Source: CAZHGD01 sp964531735
GTDB taxonomy: Bacteria > Armatimonadota > UBA10988
Reading direction: 5' to 3'
Assembly: GCA_964531735.1 (NCBI GenBank)
Contig: CAZHGD010000005.1
Coordinates: 36,955 to 100,954, forward strand
Length of the DNA stretch: 64,000 nucleotides
Shown one piece after another: positions 25,030 to 33,661 of the stretch. Every line of letters starts with the position of its first letter. Position 1 is the stretch's first letter. The notes below the pieces were generated by a model. That model did not search any database, was not told the origin of the DNA, and saw nothing but the letters and a program-made list of their open reading frames with translations. The translations under genes were made by a program, and so were the position numbers.

Positions 25030-27702
25030 TCAGGGCAGTTCCAGCAGACCACCGCCGTCGAGGTTGGTCGTGGGTCCCAGCGCGCCGGCCCAGACCAGCC
25101 ACTCGCCGGTCTCGGTGCGCAGCGCGCCTAGGTTGAAGCCCAGCTTCAGGCCCGGCCGCGGCACGATCCTGGCGGCCGCGAGTGGAATCGCCCACTCGGC
25201 GCTCCACTGCCCGCGTTCGACGCGCGCGGCGTAGTGCGTCTGCCGCGCCAGGTCGGCCAGCAGGTCGGCGGGCGCGCCGGTCTCCGGGTTGGCTTCGTGG
25301 CGGCCGTTCGGATAGGCGCGGAAGCCGAAGGTCGGCCCGGGCCGGCTACCGGAGGCCTCGCGGAAGCACACTTCGGCGCCGTCCACGCCGCCCCAGGCGC
25401 CGCCGACCTTGAGCTTGTCGGCATCCGACAGCGGCACGGTCACCCGCACGTGGAGCCGGGCGCCGTCGAAGGCCACCTGCGCGGCGGCCGGTCGGCTGGC
25501 GATGGGCTGTCGTCCCGGGTCCTCGGCCAAGGCCAACGGCGTGCCGGACCAACCGGCGGCCACCGGCGCGGTAACGCGCACGGCCTTGACCCGCGCCTTC
25601 GGGTGCAAGGCCAACGGCGGCGGTGGTGGCGGCGCGGGCGGCGCGGGCCGCACCGTGTGCTGCACCGGCCAAGTGGCCCGCGTGTCGCTGGCGTAGAGGC
25701 CGATCCGCTCCACCGGGATCCGCTTGAAGCCCAGCTTCCAGACCGGCGAATCGGGCCCCAGACGGTAGTCGTCGCGGGCCGCATCCACGAAGCGCGGATC
25801 GCCGTCGCTGAAGTTGTCCTTGACCACGGCCGTCTGGGCGGCGCGGCCCTCCAGCTTCAGCCACTGGCCACCGGCGCGCACGTTGCGCGTGACCTGGTTG
25901 TACTTGGCGAGGCCCGGCTCGTCGTCGAGGATGTCGGCCAGGTGCGGGTACCGCCCACGCCAAAGGTCGCTCTGGTAGGGCACCGCGGCCAGGCCCTGCA
26001 ACAACTGGCCCTTCTCGGCGGGCCAGAACCCGGTGGTGGTCACGTTCACGGCCGGCGTGCAGTCGACAAACACGTTGTTGTCAATCACGTTGTCGCGGCC
26101 ACCATGCACGAACACCGCGCCGGCGCCGCCGCGGACCCGCGCGAGGACATTGCCGTAGACGGTGGTGCCGCTGATGAAGTTGTCCAGGTAGATGCCGTTG
26201 CAGCCCTGGCCGAGGTGGCCGTAGATGTCATGGAGGTAGTTGTGCCGGAACACCTGGCCGCGCCGGGTCCAGTCGTGGTAGGCGTAGATGACGCCCGCGT
26301 CGTTCGAGTGGTAGACCACGCTGTGGAACTCGCAGAACTCGATCACATGGTCGTTGCCCGAGAACAGCACGGCGGCGTGGGGTCCGTCGTGGATCAGGCA
26401 GTGGCGCAGGAGGTTGCCGACGCCTTCGAGCGCCACGGCCGGCTTGTACATCGGGTCCCACCGGCCATAGCGGTGGATGTGGCAGTTGTCCGCCACGTGC
26501 CGCGCCGGGGTCAGCGTGCGGCGGTCGCCGCCGTCGAGCAGAACACCGCCGTCGCCGGTGTCGACCACATCGCAACCGAGCAGCAGATGGCGTTCGCCAC
26601 CGGCCACGCGCACGCCCCAGCCGCCGACGTTGCGGATCGTGCAGCCGACCAACTGGCACCGCGCGCCACCGCTCACCTGCACGCCGGTATCCTGCGCGCA
26701 TTCGAGCGTCAGGCCGCGCAGCGTGACGTAGGAGACGTCCTTGGTGGTGACCAGGTTGGGCAGGACCGAGACCTGCACCGAGGTGTCGTCGAGCGCCGCG
26801 GGCGGCAGGAAGTAGAGCAGCCCCCGAGCGCGGTCGAGGTACCATTCGCCCGGCTCATCCAGCTCGCAGAGCAGGTTGTAGGCATAGTACCACTGGCCTT
26901 TGCGCCAGCCGAACTCGTGCGCGCGGCCGTCGAGCGTCAACTCGTGAGTGGCCGGGTCGATGGCCTTGACGCGGTAACGCTGGTCGGCCCAGTCCCAGAA
27001 CCAGTAGCCATGAACCATGGCGTCCGGCTCGCCGGCCCAGCGCGCGGGGCGGTCGCCGTCGTAATGGAATCGCGGCACCTTGCTGCCCTTGATGCCGAAG
27101 ATGTTCCAGCCGTCGGCGACGCTGATGTCGGCGATGTGAGTGAAGCCCTGGTTCGGCCAGCGCGCCAACGTCATCGGCCGACGATCGCAGAACAGCTCCA
27201 GGCCGGCGTCGGAGTTGGCCCAGGTGTCGGCCGACTTCATGGCGCCGAACTGGCGGAGGCCCAACGCCGTCAGGTCCGCCTGGCGCACCCGCTGGCGCAC
27301 CGCCGGGTCGAGGCGGGCCAGTACCGCCGGAGCCTTGACCGGCTGCCAGCCGGTGACCACCTTGCCGCCGATGACGCGCACGGTGGCGCCGGGCGCCGCG
27401 CGGTAGCAGATCGGCGCGTCGGCGGTGCCCGAGTCCTGAACCTCCAGTGCCAGGGGCGCGGACAGCTCGTAACGGCCCGCCGCCAGTTGGATGGTGACGC
27501 CGCCGCGTGGCAACGGCCCGGCCGCCTTCAGCTTGCGGACGGCGTTGCGAGCGCCGAGCGGCGTGGCCAGCGGGCCGTCGGTGCGGGCCGCGTTCGGCGT
27601 GTCGGCGCGACCCGACCAGGCGTCGTTGCCCGTCGGCGACACATAGAGCCGCTGCGGCGCCGGCGCCAGCCAGCACAACGCAGCCAGGAGAGCCGTGGTC
27701 AT
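25030..27702 (-). CDS. Secreted right-handed beta-helix protein with C-terminal CBM9/DOMON-like domain
   Basis: An 890-residue exported protein with a short signal peptide (MTTALLAALCWLAPAP) followed by LYVSPTGNDAWSGRADTPNA, the usual opening of secreted pectate-lyase-like beta-helix proteins. Residues about 330-620 contain repeating helix turns (YVTLRGLTLECAQDTGVQVS, CQLVGCTIRNVGGWGVRVAG, DNVIDNNVFVDC). A proline-rich linker (PAPPPPPPLAL, near 695) leads to a beta-sandwich of CBM9/DOMON type (about 715-890; FDGARLHVRVTVPLSD, VDGAEVCFREA). It probably binds or cleaves a polymeric sugar acid; catalytic residues were not assigned. GAGGA precedes the ATG; it is 15 nt after the DUF4838 gene. Confidence 0.87.
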   Translation of the reverse strand: MTTALLAALCWLAPAPQRLYVSPTGNDAWSGRADTPNAARTDGPLATPLGARNAVRKLKAAGPLPRGGVTIQLAAGRYELSAPLALEVQDSGTADAPICYRAAPGATVRVIGGKVVTGWQPVKAPAVLARLDPAVRQRVRQADLTALGLRQFGAMKSADTWANSDAGLELFCDRRPMTLARWPNQGFTHIADISVADGWNIFGIKGSKVPRFHYDGDRPARWAGEPDAMVHGYWFWDWADQRYRVKAIDPATHELTLDGRAHEFGWRKGQWYYAYNLLCELDEPGEWYLDRARGLLYFLPPAALDDTSVQVSVLPNLVTTKDVSYVTLRGLTLECAQDTGVQVSGGARCQLVGCTIRNVGGWGVRVAGGERHLLLGCDVVDTGDGGVLLDGGDRRTLTPARHVADNCHIHRYGRWDPMYKPAVALEGVGNLLRHCLIHDGPHAAVLFSGNDHVIEFCEFHSVVYHSNDAGVIYAYHDWTRRGQVFRHNYLHDIYGHLGQGCNGIYLDNFISGTTVYGNVLARVRGGAGAVFVHGGRDNVIDNNVFVDCTPAVNVTTTGFWPAEKGQLLQGLAAVPYQSDLWRGRYPHLADILDDEPGLAKYNQVTRNVRAGGQWLKLEGRAAQTAVVKDNFSDGDPRFVDAARDDYRLGPDSPVWKLGFKRIPVERIGLYASDTRATWPVQHTVRPAPPAPPPPPPLALHPKARVKAVRVTAPVAAGWSGTPLALAEDPGRQPIASRPAAAQVAFDGARLHVRVTVPLSDADKLKVGGAWGGVDGAEVCFREASGSRPGPTFGFRAYPNGRHEANPETGAPADLLADLARQTHYAARVERGQWSAEWAIPLAAARIVPRPGLKLGFNLGALRTETGEWLVWAGALGPTTNLDGGGLLELP

Positions 27703-27717
27703 AGCGTCCTCACCAGG

Positions 27718-30114
27718 TCAGTCGGCCGCCTGGTACAGGGCCAGGTCGTCCACGTACACCTTCTCGCCGGGCTTGAACCCGTTGATGATAGCCACCAGCA
27801 GCGCGCGGGTCACCTTCACCTGGTTGACCTTCTCGGGCACGGTCAGCGGGCAGGCGATGGTGACCCAGGTGCCGGGTGTCGGCGTCACCTCGGTCAGCGG
27901 GCTGGGCAGGTTCTTGTCGTCGTCGCCACGCATGGTGGCGGCCACCGCGACCGTGCCGGTGCTCTGCTGCCCCTCGGGGATCAGGAAACTCGCCACCGAC
28001 ACATACCGGCCCGGCCGGATCGGCACCGTCTGGTGCGGCCCGCCGCGGGCCAGGCCGTCGCAGAGCACCGCCGACTTGCCCGTGTGGGCCGCTGCGGTGG
28101 TCAGCTTGACCGCGCCGGTGGACGCGACCCACAGGCCCCAGGGCGCCACCCCGTCCTCGAACGAAGGGTTCGGGTTGAGCCGCTTGGCCCGGCCGTCCAC
28201 CACCTGCAGCACGGTACGGGCCTGCTCGGCCAGTGACCCTTCGCGCCGGGCGGCCAGGGCCTCGACGCGCGCGCGCACGGTGGCGCTGCGCGCGATCCAG
28301 TCGTAGACCTGCCAGATGGAGCCGGTGCCCCAGTTGGTGCCGCTGACGCCGCCGTACTGGCTAGCCGACAGCGGATGCGCCAGGACCGGATGGTCGCGCC
28401 ACTGCTCCAGGAGCTGCAAGCGGCGCTGGCCCATGGCGGTCCGTTCCTCGGCCCGCTCCAGCAGCGCCGCGGCATCGGTCTCGGTGCGGATGGTCCGGCC
28501 GCGCGCCGCGGCGTCGGCCTGGTAGGCAATAGCCGAGGCCTCGTAGTAGGCGAAGGCGTCGCGCAAGAGCGCCGCGCGGGCCTTCTGCGGCGGCGTCTGA
28601 GCCTTGGCCAGGCACTGGTCCAAGAGCTCGCGGCTGCGGCGAACGTCGCTCTCCTTGGCGTCGGCCAGATAGCCTGGCGCGGCGAAGTTGAGGTACTGGC
28701 CCGACACCGTGAACCACTTCGACCGCAACACGTCGACGGTCCAGAAGCGCTCCCAGATGGCGTAGTACTCAGCCAGCAGCGGCGCGGCCTCCGGCCCCAC
28801 GCAGCGCCGGTACCAATCGTCGAGCAGCGCGTCGACGTCGGCGTCCGGGTTCCACTGCAACTTCAGGAAGACGTACGGCTTCGGGCCTTCGCCCCAGTTC
28901 GGGTAGATCTCCGCATAGTGCGCGCGCACGCCGTGATCGCGGCCGAACTTCAGGTAGCGGGCCATCTGGTGCGGGTAGACGCGGGGCAACAGGTAAGGTG
29001 AGCCGTAGGTGTAGTCATACCAGCCGAGCGTCGGCGACATGGCCTGCCAGCGCCGCGTCAGCTCCTCGCCGTGCGCGCGCACCTCGTCGTGGATCCACTT
29101 GTGGCGGTCGTAGGTCATGTAGGGAATCAGCCGCGGGTGCAGCTTGACGCGCGTCGGCGGCTCGACCACGTTGTTGTAGGCGAGCAGGCCGAACCACTTG
29201 TCCGGGTACTCCTTGAGCACCTCCGTGACCACCTCGTTGCACCACGAGTAGTAGCTGTCGGACACGTCACGCTGGCCGAGGAAGTTCTTGCGGCCGGTCT
29301 CGCGCGCCAGCGATTCGGGCGACTCGTCGAACCGGTGCGTGTCGTTGATGCCCAGCGAGTAGCTGGTGACGTCGGGGTGCGTGCGGAAGAACTCCTTGAT
29401 GTTGCGCGCCCCTTCGGCCGCGATGCCCGGCGCCGCGAAGTTGGGCTGCCAGGTGTGGTCGTCGTCCTTGGTGGGCAGGTAGCGCTGGCCGCCGTAGACC
29501 GGGAAGAACTCCGGATGGGTCTTGGTGTACCGGCTGGCCGGGAACAGGTTGAGCAGGTTGTGGTGGAACGAAACGCGCCCGTGCATGCGGTTGCGCCGCG
29601 CCCACTCGCCTTGCGCCGGACCACGCAGGCCCGACAGCAGGCGCGAGAAGAACACCGGCTGCTGGCGTACTTCGTCGGGCGGCACCTCGAGGCGCTCGCG
29701 CTGGGGCACATCGCAGCCGTCGGCGCCGGGCAGCAGCCAGCGCACGCCGACGTACCGCTCCAGGAATTCGCAGACGCCGAACTCGGTGCCCCATTCGGTC
29801 GGCCCGGCAACCACGTAGGTCCGCGCGTCGAGCCCCCGCAGCACGAAGCCGTCCTCATCGAGCCCGGCCAGCGACACGCTCGGCGTCGGACCCAGGCGAA
29901 TCGCGGTCCGGCCGGCCGGATCGTCGGCGACTGGCAGTTCCTGGCCGGTGCTCTGCTTGACCAGACCCTGGAGGAGCTTGGCGGTCGCCAGCCGCGCCGG
30001 GTTGCGGTCGCCCGGCACAATGACGGCCGGTGGCTGTCCCGGCGCGACGATGACCAGCGCCTCCGCGCGGGGCAGCACGGCCAGTAGCAGGACCAACCAG
30101 GTCAACGGGCGCAT
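27718..30114 (-). CDS. Secreted DUF4838 protein (GH-like barrel with alpha-glucuronidase-type N-domain)
   Basis: A 798-residue exported protein (signal peptide MRPLTWLVLLLAVLPRAEA). The N-terminal part (RLATAKLLQGLVKQSTGQEL; TYVVAGPTEWGTEFGVCEFL then ERYVGVRWLLPG) is the helper domain seen before alpha-glucuronidase and GH20 barrels. The middle (about 160-560; PVFFSRLLSG, HPEFFPVYGG, DTHRFDESPESLAR, WFGLLAYNNVVEPP, RAHYAEIYPNWGEG) matches DUF4838 proteins. The C-terminal 130 residues (NPNPSFEDGVAPWGLWVA) are a CBM-like sandwich. The enzyme activity is not established for the family. GGAGAG lies before the ATG. Part of the seven-gene operon; a second DUF4838 protein is at 39674-42628. Confidence 0.88.
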   Translation of the reverse strand: MRPLTWLVLLLAVLPRAEALVIVAPGQPPAVIVPGDRNPARLATAKLLQGLVKQSTGQELPVADDPAGRTAIRLGPTPSVSLAGLDEDGFVLRGLDARTYVVAGPTEWGTEFGVCEFLERYVGVRWLLPGADGCDVPQRERLEVPPDEVRQQPVFFSRLLSGLRGPAQGEWARRNRMHGRVSFHHNLLNLFPASRYTKTHPEFFPVYGGQRYLPTKDDDHTWQPNFAAPGIAAEGARNIKEFFRTHPDVTSYSLGINDTHRFDESPESLARETGRKNFLGQRDVSDSYYSWCNEVVTEVLKEYPDKWFGLLAYNNVVEPPTRVKLHPRLIPYMTYDRHKWIHDEVRAHGEELTRRWQAMSPTLGWYDYTYGSPYLLPRVYPHQMARYLKFGRDHGVRAHYAEIYPNWGEGPKPYVFLKLQWNPDADVDALLDDWYRRCVGPEAAPLLAEYYAIWERFWTVDVLRSKWFTVSGQYLNFAAPGYLADAKESDVRRSRELLDQCLAKAQTPPQKARAALLRDAFAYYEASAIAYQADAAARGRTIRTETDAAALLERAEERTAMGQRRLQLLEQWRDHPVLAHPLSASQYGGVSGTNWGTGSIWQVYDWIARSATVRARVEALAARREGSLAEQARTVLQVVDGRAKRLNPNPSFEDGVAPWGLWVASTGAVKLTTAAAHTGKSAVLCDGLARGGPHQTVPIRPGRYVSVASFLIPEGQQSTGTVAVAATMRGDDDKNLPSPLTEVTPTPGTWVTIACPLTVPEKVNQVKVTRALLVAIINGFKPGEKVYVDDLALYQAAD

Positions 30115-30189
30115 CGCTCTCTCCGGGTCACGGCGCCGAACGACGGTGGCGGGCGTGCACTTCGAGCGACAGCGCCAGGGACCTTCCGC

Positions 30190-30852
30190 CTATCGGTCGG
30201 CGGTCCACCGCAGGCCGCGGGCCAGCACCTCGCGGAACTGCGGGTGGTCGAAAGCGCCGGCGCCGTGACCGGACTGCCAGCAAAACACACGGGCGGCCCG
30301 GAACTGCCGCGTCCAGGCCAGCGTCGGCACGCTCCGCGGATGGTCGGTGGTCAGCAGCACGTGGTTGCCCGCGGCGGCGTCGACGCCGGGCATCAGGTAG
30401 GTCTCGTCGACCATGGTCCAGGGCGCCAGGCCGCGCGTGATCGGGTGGTCAAGATCGACCGGCGTGAGGGTCACGGTCTGGTCGAAGTCCCACTCCACAA
30501 CGCGCTGCTCGGCGCCCACCAGCTCGGACCAGAACGGCCAGTCGGGAAAGGCCACCAGCGAGTGGTGCAGCAGCACGATGCCCTGCGACGTCTCGCCCAG
30601 CGACGACAGCGCGCCGATGAGCTGGGCCTCGTACCAGGGCCGCGCGGCCTCCAGCGGCTCGCTATACATGTGGTAGAAGCAGACCGCGTCGTACTCGCCG
30701 CGGCGTCCGCCGACGTCGGTGACCCAGTCCTCCATGTGCATGACTTCGGGACATACGCCGTCTAGGCCGCGGAGCATCGCGTGGAACGGTCGCACGTCGA
30801 ACGGGTGGTGTCCGGTCACCACGGCCACCTGCAACGGGCGTGTCTCGGGCAT
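30190..30852 (-). CDS. ThuA-like domain protein
   Basis: A 220-residue cytoplasmic protein with the class I glutamine-amidotransferase-like ThuA fold: VVTGHHPFDVRPFH, YDAVCFYHM, GIVLLHHSL, then DHPITRGLAPWTMVDETYLM and VFCWQSGHGAGAFDHPQFRE. ThuA-like proteins occur in sugar-utilisation clusters, originally trehalose, and in some cases as exported domains; this one has no signal peptide. AAGGAG lies 6 nt before the ATG. It sits 20 nt after the glycosyltransferase-like gene and 75 nt before the DUF4838 gene, in the middle of the operon. It may act on 3-keto or similar sugars; this is an inference from context. Confidence 0.85.
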   Translation of the reverse strand: MPETRPLQVAVVTGHHPFDVRPFHAMLRGLDGVCPEVMHMEDWVTDVGGRRGEYDAVCFYHMYSEPLEAARPWYEAQLIGALSSLGETSQGIVLLHHSLVAFPDWPFWSELVGAEQRVVEWDFDQTVTLTPVDLDHPITRGLAPWTMVDETYLMPGVDAAAGNHVLLTTDHPRSVPTLAWTRQFRAARVFCWQSGHGAGAFDHPQFREVLARGLRWTADR

Positions 30853-30872
30853 GATCGCTCCTTCGGGTCGGC

Positions 30873-32000
30873 TCAGCGGTCCCAGAGCAGTTTGGTCTGC
30901 ACGCTGTCGGCGCCGGCGAGGCCCGACTCCAGCCGCGCCGACCAGGCGGCCGGGTCCAGCGCCGGCAGCAATTCCTCGAACGCGCCGCTGATGGTCTCGG
31001 CCGTCTCATCGTGCCAGATCATGCGCTGCTGGGCCGTGGCGAACGGGTAGGTGCCGCCCTGCGTGATGCGCTCGAAGGCCGGCGGATGGTGAATGAAGAT
31101 CAGGTAGGGCGTGTCGCTGTAGATGGCCATGCTGGCCGGGCCGGAACCGGTGCCGCAGAACAGGTGCGCCGAGCGGACCAGGACGAAGTCCTGCTCGAGC
31201 GTGCTGCCGTGGTCCTTGGCCACGATCACGTTGGGCAGTTCTCGGAACCGCGGGTCGACCTCGGCCTGGGAGCCGATCAGCACGAACCGCACCGGGTGGC
31301 GGTCGGCGCAGCCGGCGACAAAACGGTGCCACTCGTCGACGTGCGAGTTGCGTTCCAGGTCGCGCGCGGCATTGTTGCGCAAGTGCAGCACCACCATCAG
31401 GTTGGGCGCCACCTGCTGCTCGTAGAAGTCGCGGCACCACTGCACGGCCGCCGGCCGGCAGTCGAAGTAGGGAATGAAGCCGTGCCGCGCGTGGAAGTCC
31501 TGCACCGCGTTGTGGTTGTCGCCGAACGCATCCTCGCCGTGGAAGTACTGCCACGCGGTGGGCCAGACGTGGTAGCGGTGCAGGTTGGCGGCCAGGTGCG
31601 CCTCCAGCGCCGCCGCCGAATCGAAGATGAACAGGCTGCCCAGGTGGCGGTTGAGGTAGGCGCCGGCGGTCAACGCGGGCAGCACGTGGTGGAAGTTGTG
31701 CGGCCGGACACCGGCGTCGTAGTTGAGGGTGCGGCTGGGCTGAGCGGGGTCCATGAGGAAGGCGAGGTCGACCTTGTCGACGCCGTGCTCATGCCGCATC
31801 AGTTGCGTGCGCATGTGGCACTGCAGCAGGTCGCCGAGCGTGTGGGGCACGACGCGGAAGTCCCAGATGGCGAAGATGCGCGGCTCGTCGGCGGTTCGCC
31901 CCGGGAGCAGGCGCGGTGCGCCGGCCTTCAGCGCGCGGGTGTTCTGCTCCAGCCGCAGGAAGCGGGCCCACAACTCACGATCCGGATCCATGCCGCTCAT
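30873..32000 (-). CDS. Glycosyltransferase-like protein (GT-B-type)
   Basis: A 375-residue cytoplasmic protein. Visible features are LMVVLHLRNNAARDLERN, RFVLIGSQAEVDPRFRELPN and a sugar-nucleotide-binding-like FCGTGSGPASMAIYSDTPYL, followed by HHPPAFERITQGG. This layout resembles bacterial GT-B enzymes of the TIGR04372-like type, in which the G-x-SG loop precedes a conserved region. The upstream cupin gene ends with its TGA inside ATGA at 31997-32000, which suggests translational coupling. An alternative ATG at 31991 has GAGGGG 9 nt upstream and is about as likely. The neighbours are a sugar aminotransferase and WbuC, so surface-glycan assembly is the best guess. Confidence 0.72.
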   Translation of the reverse strand: MSGMDPDRELWARFLRLEQNTRALKAGAPRLLPGRTADEPRIFAIWDFRVVPHTLGDLLQCHMRTQLMRHEHGVDKVDLAFLMDPAQPSRTLNYDAGVRPHNFHHVLPALTAGAYLNRHLGSLFIFDSAAALEAHLAANLHRYHVWPTAWQYFHGEDAFGDNHNAVQDFHARHGFIPYFDCRPAAVQWCRDFYEQQVAPNLMVVLHLRNNAARDLERNSHVDEWHRFVAGCADRHPVRFVLIGSQAEVDPRFRELPNVIVAKDHGSTLEQDFVLVRSAHLFCGTGSGPASMAIYSDTPYLIFIHHPPAFERITQGGTYPFATAQQRMIWHDETAETISGAFEELLPALDPAAWSARLESGLAGADSVQTKLLWDR

Positions 32001-32476
32001 CCCCTCGCCGCCAGCCACGCCAGCCCGGCTTCGCGCTCGTCCGGCCCGGGCGCCCAGGGCGCATACTCCGTGGTCCCTTCGCTGAACGGGCCGGGCATGA
32101 CCTCCAGATAGACGGCCGGGCCGCCCACCGCGATGGTGGTGTGCCAGACGCCAGCCTGGAAGCGCGCCGAAACGGCTCGGCCCGGCCCGCCCAGGCGGGC
32201 GCGCCGCAGTACGCGGTCCGGCCCGTCGAAGAAGACCACCGCCAGTTCGCCGGACAGCACGTGGAACGACTTCTCACGGCCCACCTGGCGCAACGGCGGC
32301 AGGTAGCTGTCGGCGCACAGGGCGATCAGCATCTCCTGCACCGGGTCGCTCAGGTCGGTGTGCAGACAGAACCGCGCCCGCCGTCGCGGCGTGGCGGCCG
32401 CCTCGTCGCGCAACCAGTCTAGCTGCGCCGGCTCGATCTGGATCCACTCGCGGTCACCGAAGAAGTGCGCGGCCAT
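31997..32476 (-). CDS. wbuC: WbuC-family cupin protein
   Basis: A 159-residue cupin. RARFCLHTDLSDPVQEMLIA, SYLPPLRQVGREKSFHVLSG and the ending GVWHTTIAVGGPAVYLEVMP match WbuC, a small metal-binding cupin found in O-antigen and other sugar biosynthesis clusters whose reaction is not settled. In this copy a histidine of the usual P-x-R/H-H metal triad appears as Q (PPLRQVGREKS), so metal binding may be altered. It starts 2 nt after the aminotransferase stop, with GAGG upstream, and overlaps the glycosyltransferase start by 4 nt. Confidence 0.87.
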   Translation of the reverse strand: MAAHFFGDREWIQIEPAQLDWLRDEAAATPRRRARFCLHTDLSDPVQEMLIALCADSYLPPLRQVGREKSFHVLSGELAVVFFDGPDRVLRRARLGGPGRAVSARFQAGVWHTTIAVGGPAVYLEVMPGPFSEGTTEYAPWAPGPDEREAGLAWLAARG

Positions 32477-32478
32477 GG

Positions 32479-33579
32479 TCAGCCTCGCTCGAAGAACGCG
32501 CGCACCGCCGCGGCGACGGTGTCCACCTGCGCATCGGTCAGCCCCTCGTGCGCCGGCAGGCAGAGCAAGGTGGGCACCAGGCGCCGCGCGCGCGGGCACT
32601 CGGCCACGGTCTTGCCGCGGTAGGCCGGCTGGTCGGGCATCAGAATGCGGTCGCGCAGCTTGGCCTCGACGCCCTCGCCCGACAGGTAGTCCAGCAGCTC
32701 GTCGCGGCGCGGCGTGCGAATGGCGTAGACATAGCAGACGTCGTGCTGGTGCGGCGCCTCGCGGGGCACGCCGACCACGTCGCTGAGGGCGGCGTTGTAG
32801 CGCGCGGCGATCTCGCGCCGCCGCGCGATCAGCGCGTCGACCCAGTCCAGCCGGCGCAACAGCATCGCGGCGTGGAGCGTGTCCAGGCGGCCGTTCGGGC
32901 CGGGCTCGGCGCAGACCTCACGATTAACCAGGCCGTTGTAGCGCAGGGCCTCCAGCCGCGCGGCCAACTCGGGCCGGTCACAGACCACCATGCCGGCCTC
33001 GCCGAGCGAGGCGAAGACCTTCATGCTGTTCATGCTGAAGCAGGCCAGTTCGCCGAACGACCCCGCCGGGCGGTCGTGATAGCGGGCGGTGAACGCCTGC
33101 GCGGCGTCCTCAACCAGCAGCAGGTTGCGCCGTTGGGCAATGGCCTGCAAGGCGAACATGTCGGCGACCTTGCCGGCGTAGTGTACGGGCAACAGCGCCT
33201 TGGTGCGCGCGGTGATCAGCGGCTCCACGCTGGCCGGGTCGAGGGTCAGGTCGTCGGCGATGTCGCCAAAGACCGGCGTGGCACCGGTCAGCGCGATGGC
33301 GTTGGCCGTGGCGACGAACGACAGCGGCGTGGTGATCACCTCGTCGCCCGGCCCGATGTCGAGCGCGCGCAGGGCCAGGTAGAGGGCGTCGCTGCCCGAG
33401 TTGACGCCGACGGCATGGGCGCGTTGGCAGCGCGCGGCCACTTTGCCTTCGAGCTCGGCCACCTCGGGTCCGAGGACCAGCCGGCCGTGCAGGAACACCT
33501 GCTCCACCGCGGCCAGCAGCTCGCGCCGCTCGTCGGCCGAGGTGATGCGCAGGTCCAGGAAGGGGATCTTCGGTGGCAA
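32479..33579 (-). CDS. DegT/DnrJ/EryC1/StrS sugar aminotransferase
   Basis: A 366-residue PLP enzyme that aminates keto nucleotide sugars, first in the operon. Family landmarks are SGSDALYLALRALDIGPGDE, the PLP-aspartate strand LLVEDAAQAF (D158) and the internal-aldimine lysine in CFSMNSMKVFASLGEAG (K187). YGGLVN-like and PAH motifs are at the end. TTG at 33579 was chosen: GGAG lies 9 nt upstream and a -10-like TATCAT (33605-33610, minus strand) would cover the alternative ATG at 33606, which lacks a Shine-Dalgarno sequence. It leads WbuC and a glycosyltransferase-like gene, so an amino-sugar for a surface glycan is the likely product. Confidence 0.9.
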   Translation of the reverse strand: MPPKIPFLDLRITSADERRELLAAVEQVFLHGRLVLGPEVAELEGKVAARCQRAHAVGVNSGSDALYLALRALDIGPGDEVITTPLSFVATANAIALTGATPVFGDIADDLTLDPASVEPLITARTKALLPVHYAGKVADMFALQAIAQRRNLLLVEDAAQAFTARYHDRPAGSFGELACFSMNSMKVFASLGEAGMVVCDRPELAARLEALRYNGLVNREVCAEPGPNGRLDTLHAAMLLRRLDWVDALIARRREIAARYNAALSDVVGVPREAPHQHDVCYVYAIRTPRRDELLDYLSGEGVEAKLRDRILMPDQPAYRGKTVAECPRARRLVPTLLCLPAHEGLTDAQVDTVAAAVRAFFERG

Positions 33580-33616
33580 GGCTCGACACTCCGAACGCGC
33601 CGGCATGATAGCAGGT

Positions 33617-33645
33617 TTGCGCCGCGTCCGCCGACATGTTAGCCT
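33617..33645 (+). promoter_or_regulatory. Sigma70-like promoter for the LamG protein gene
   Basis: TTGCGC (33617-33622) and TAGCCT (33640-33645) with a 17-nt spacer, 17 nt before the ATG at 33662. The region 33580-33661 separates two divergent genes, and on the other strand TATCAT (33605-33610) may serve the aminotransferase operon. Confidence 0.45.
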
Positions 33646-33661
33646 CGCCGCGGAGCAGCGC

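Noticed and set aside
24961..25052. Upstream start at 25052 for the URO-D-like gene
   Set aside because: It would overlap the preceding beta-helix gene end, and GGGAG sits exactly before GTG 25013.
25234..28236. 1000-residue open frame on the plus strand antisense to the beta-helix and DUF4838 genes
   Set aside because: Its composition (repetitive Arg, His, Val, Ala, Gly) is that of a mirror frame in GC-rich coding DNA; no ribosome site, signal or motif, and the minus-strand genes are clear.
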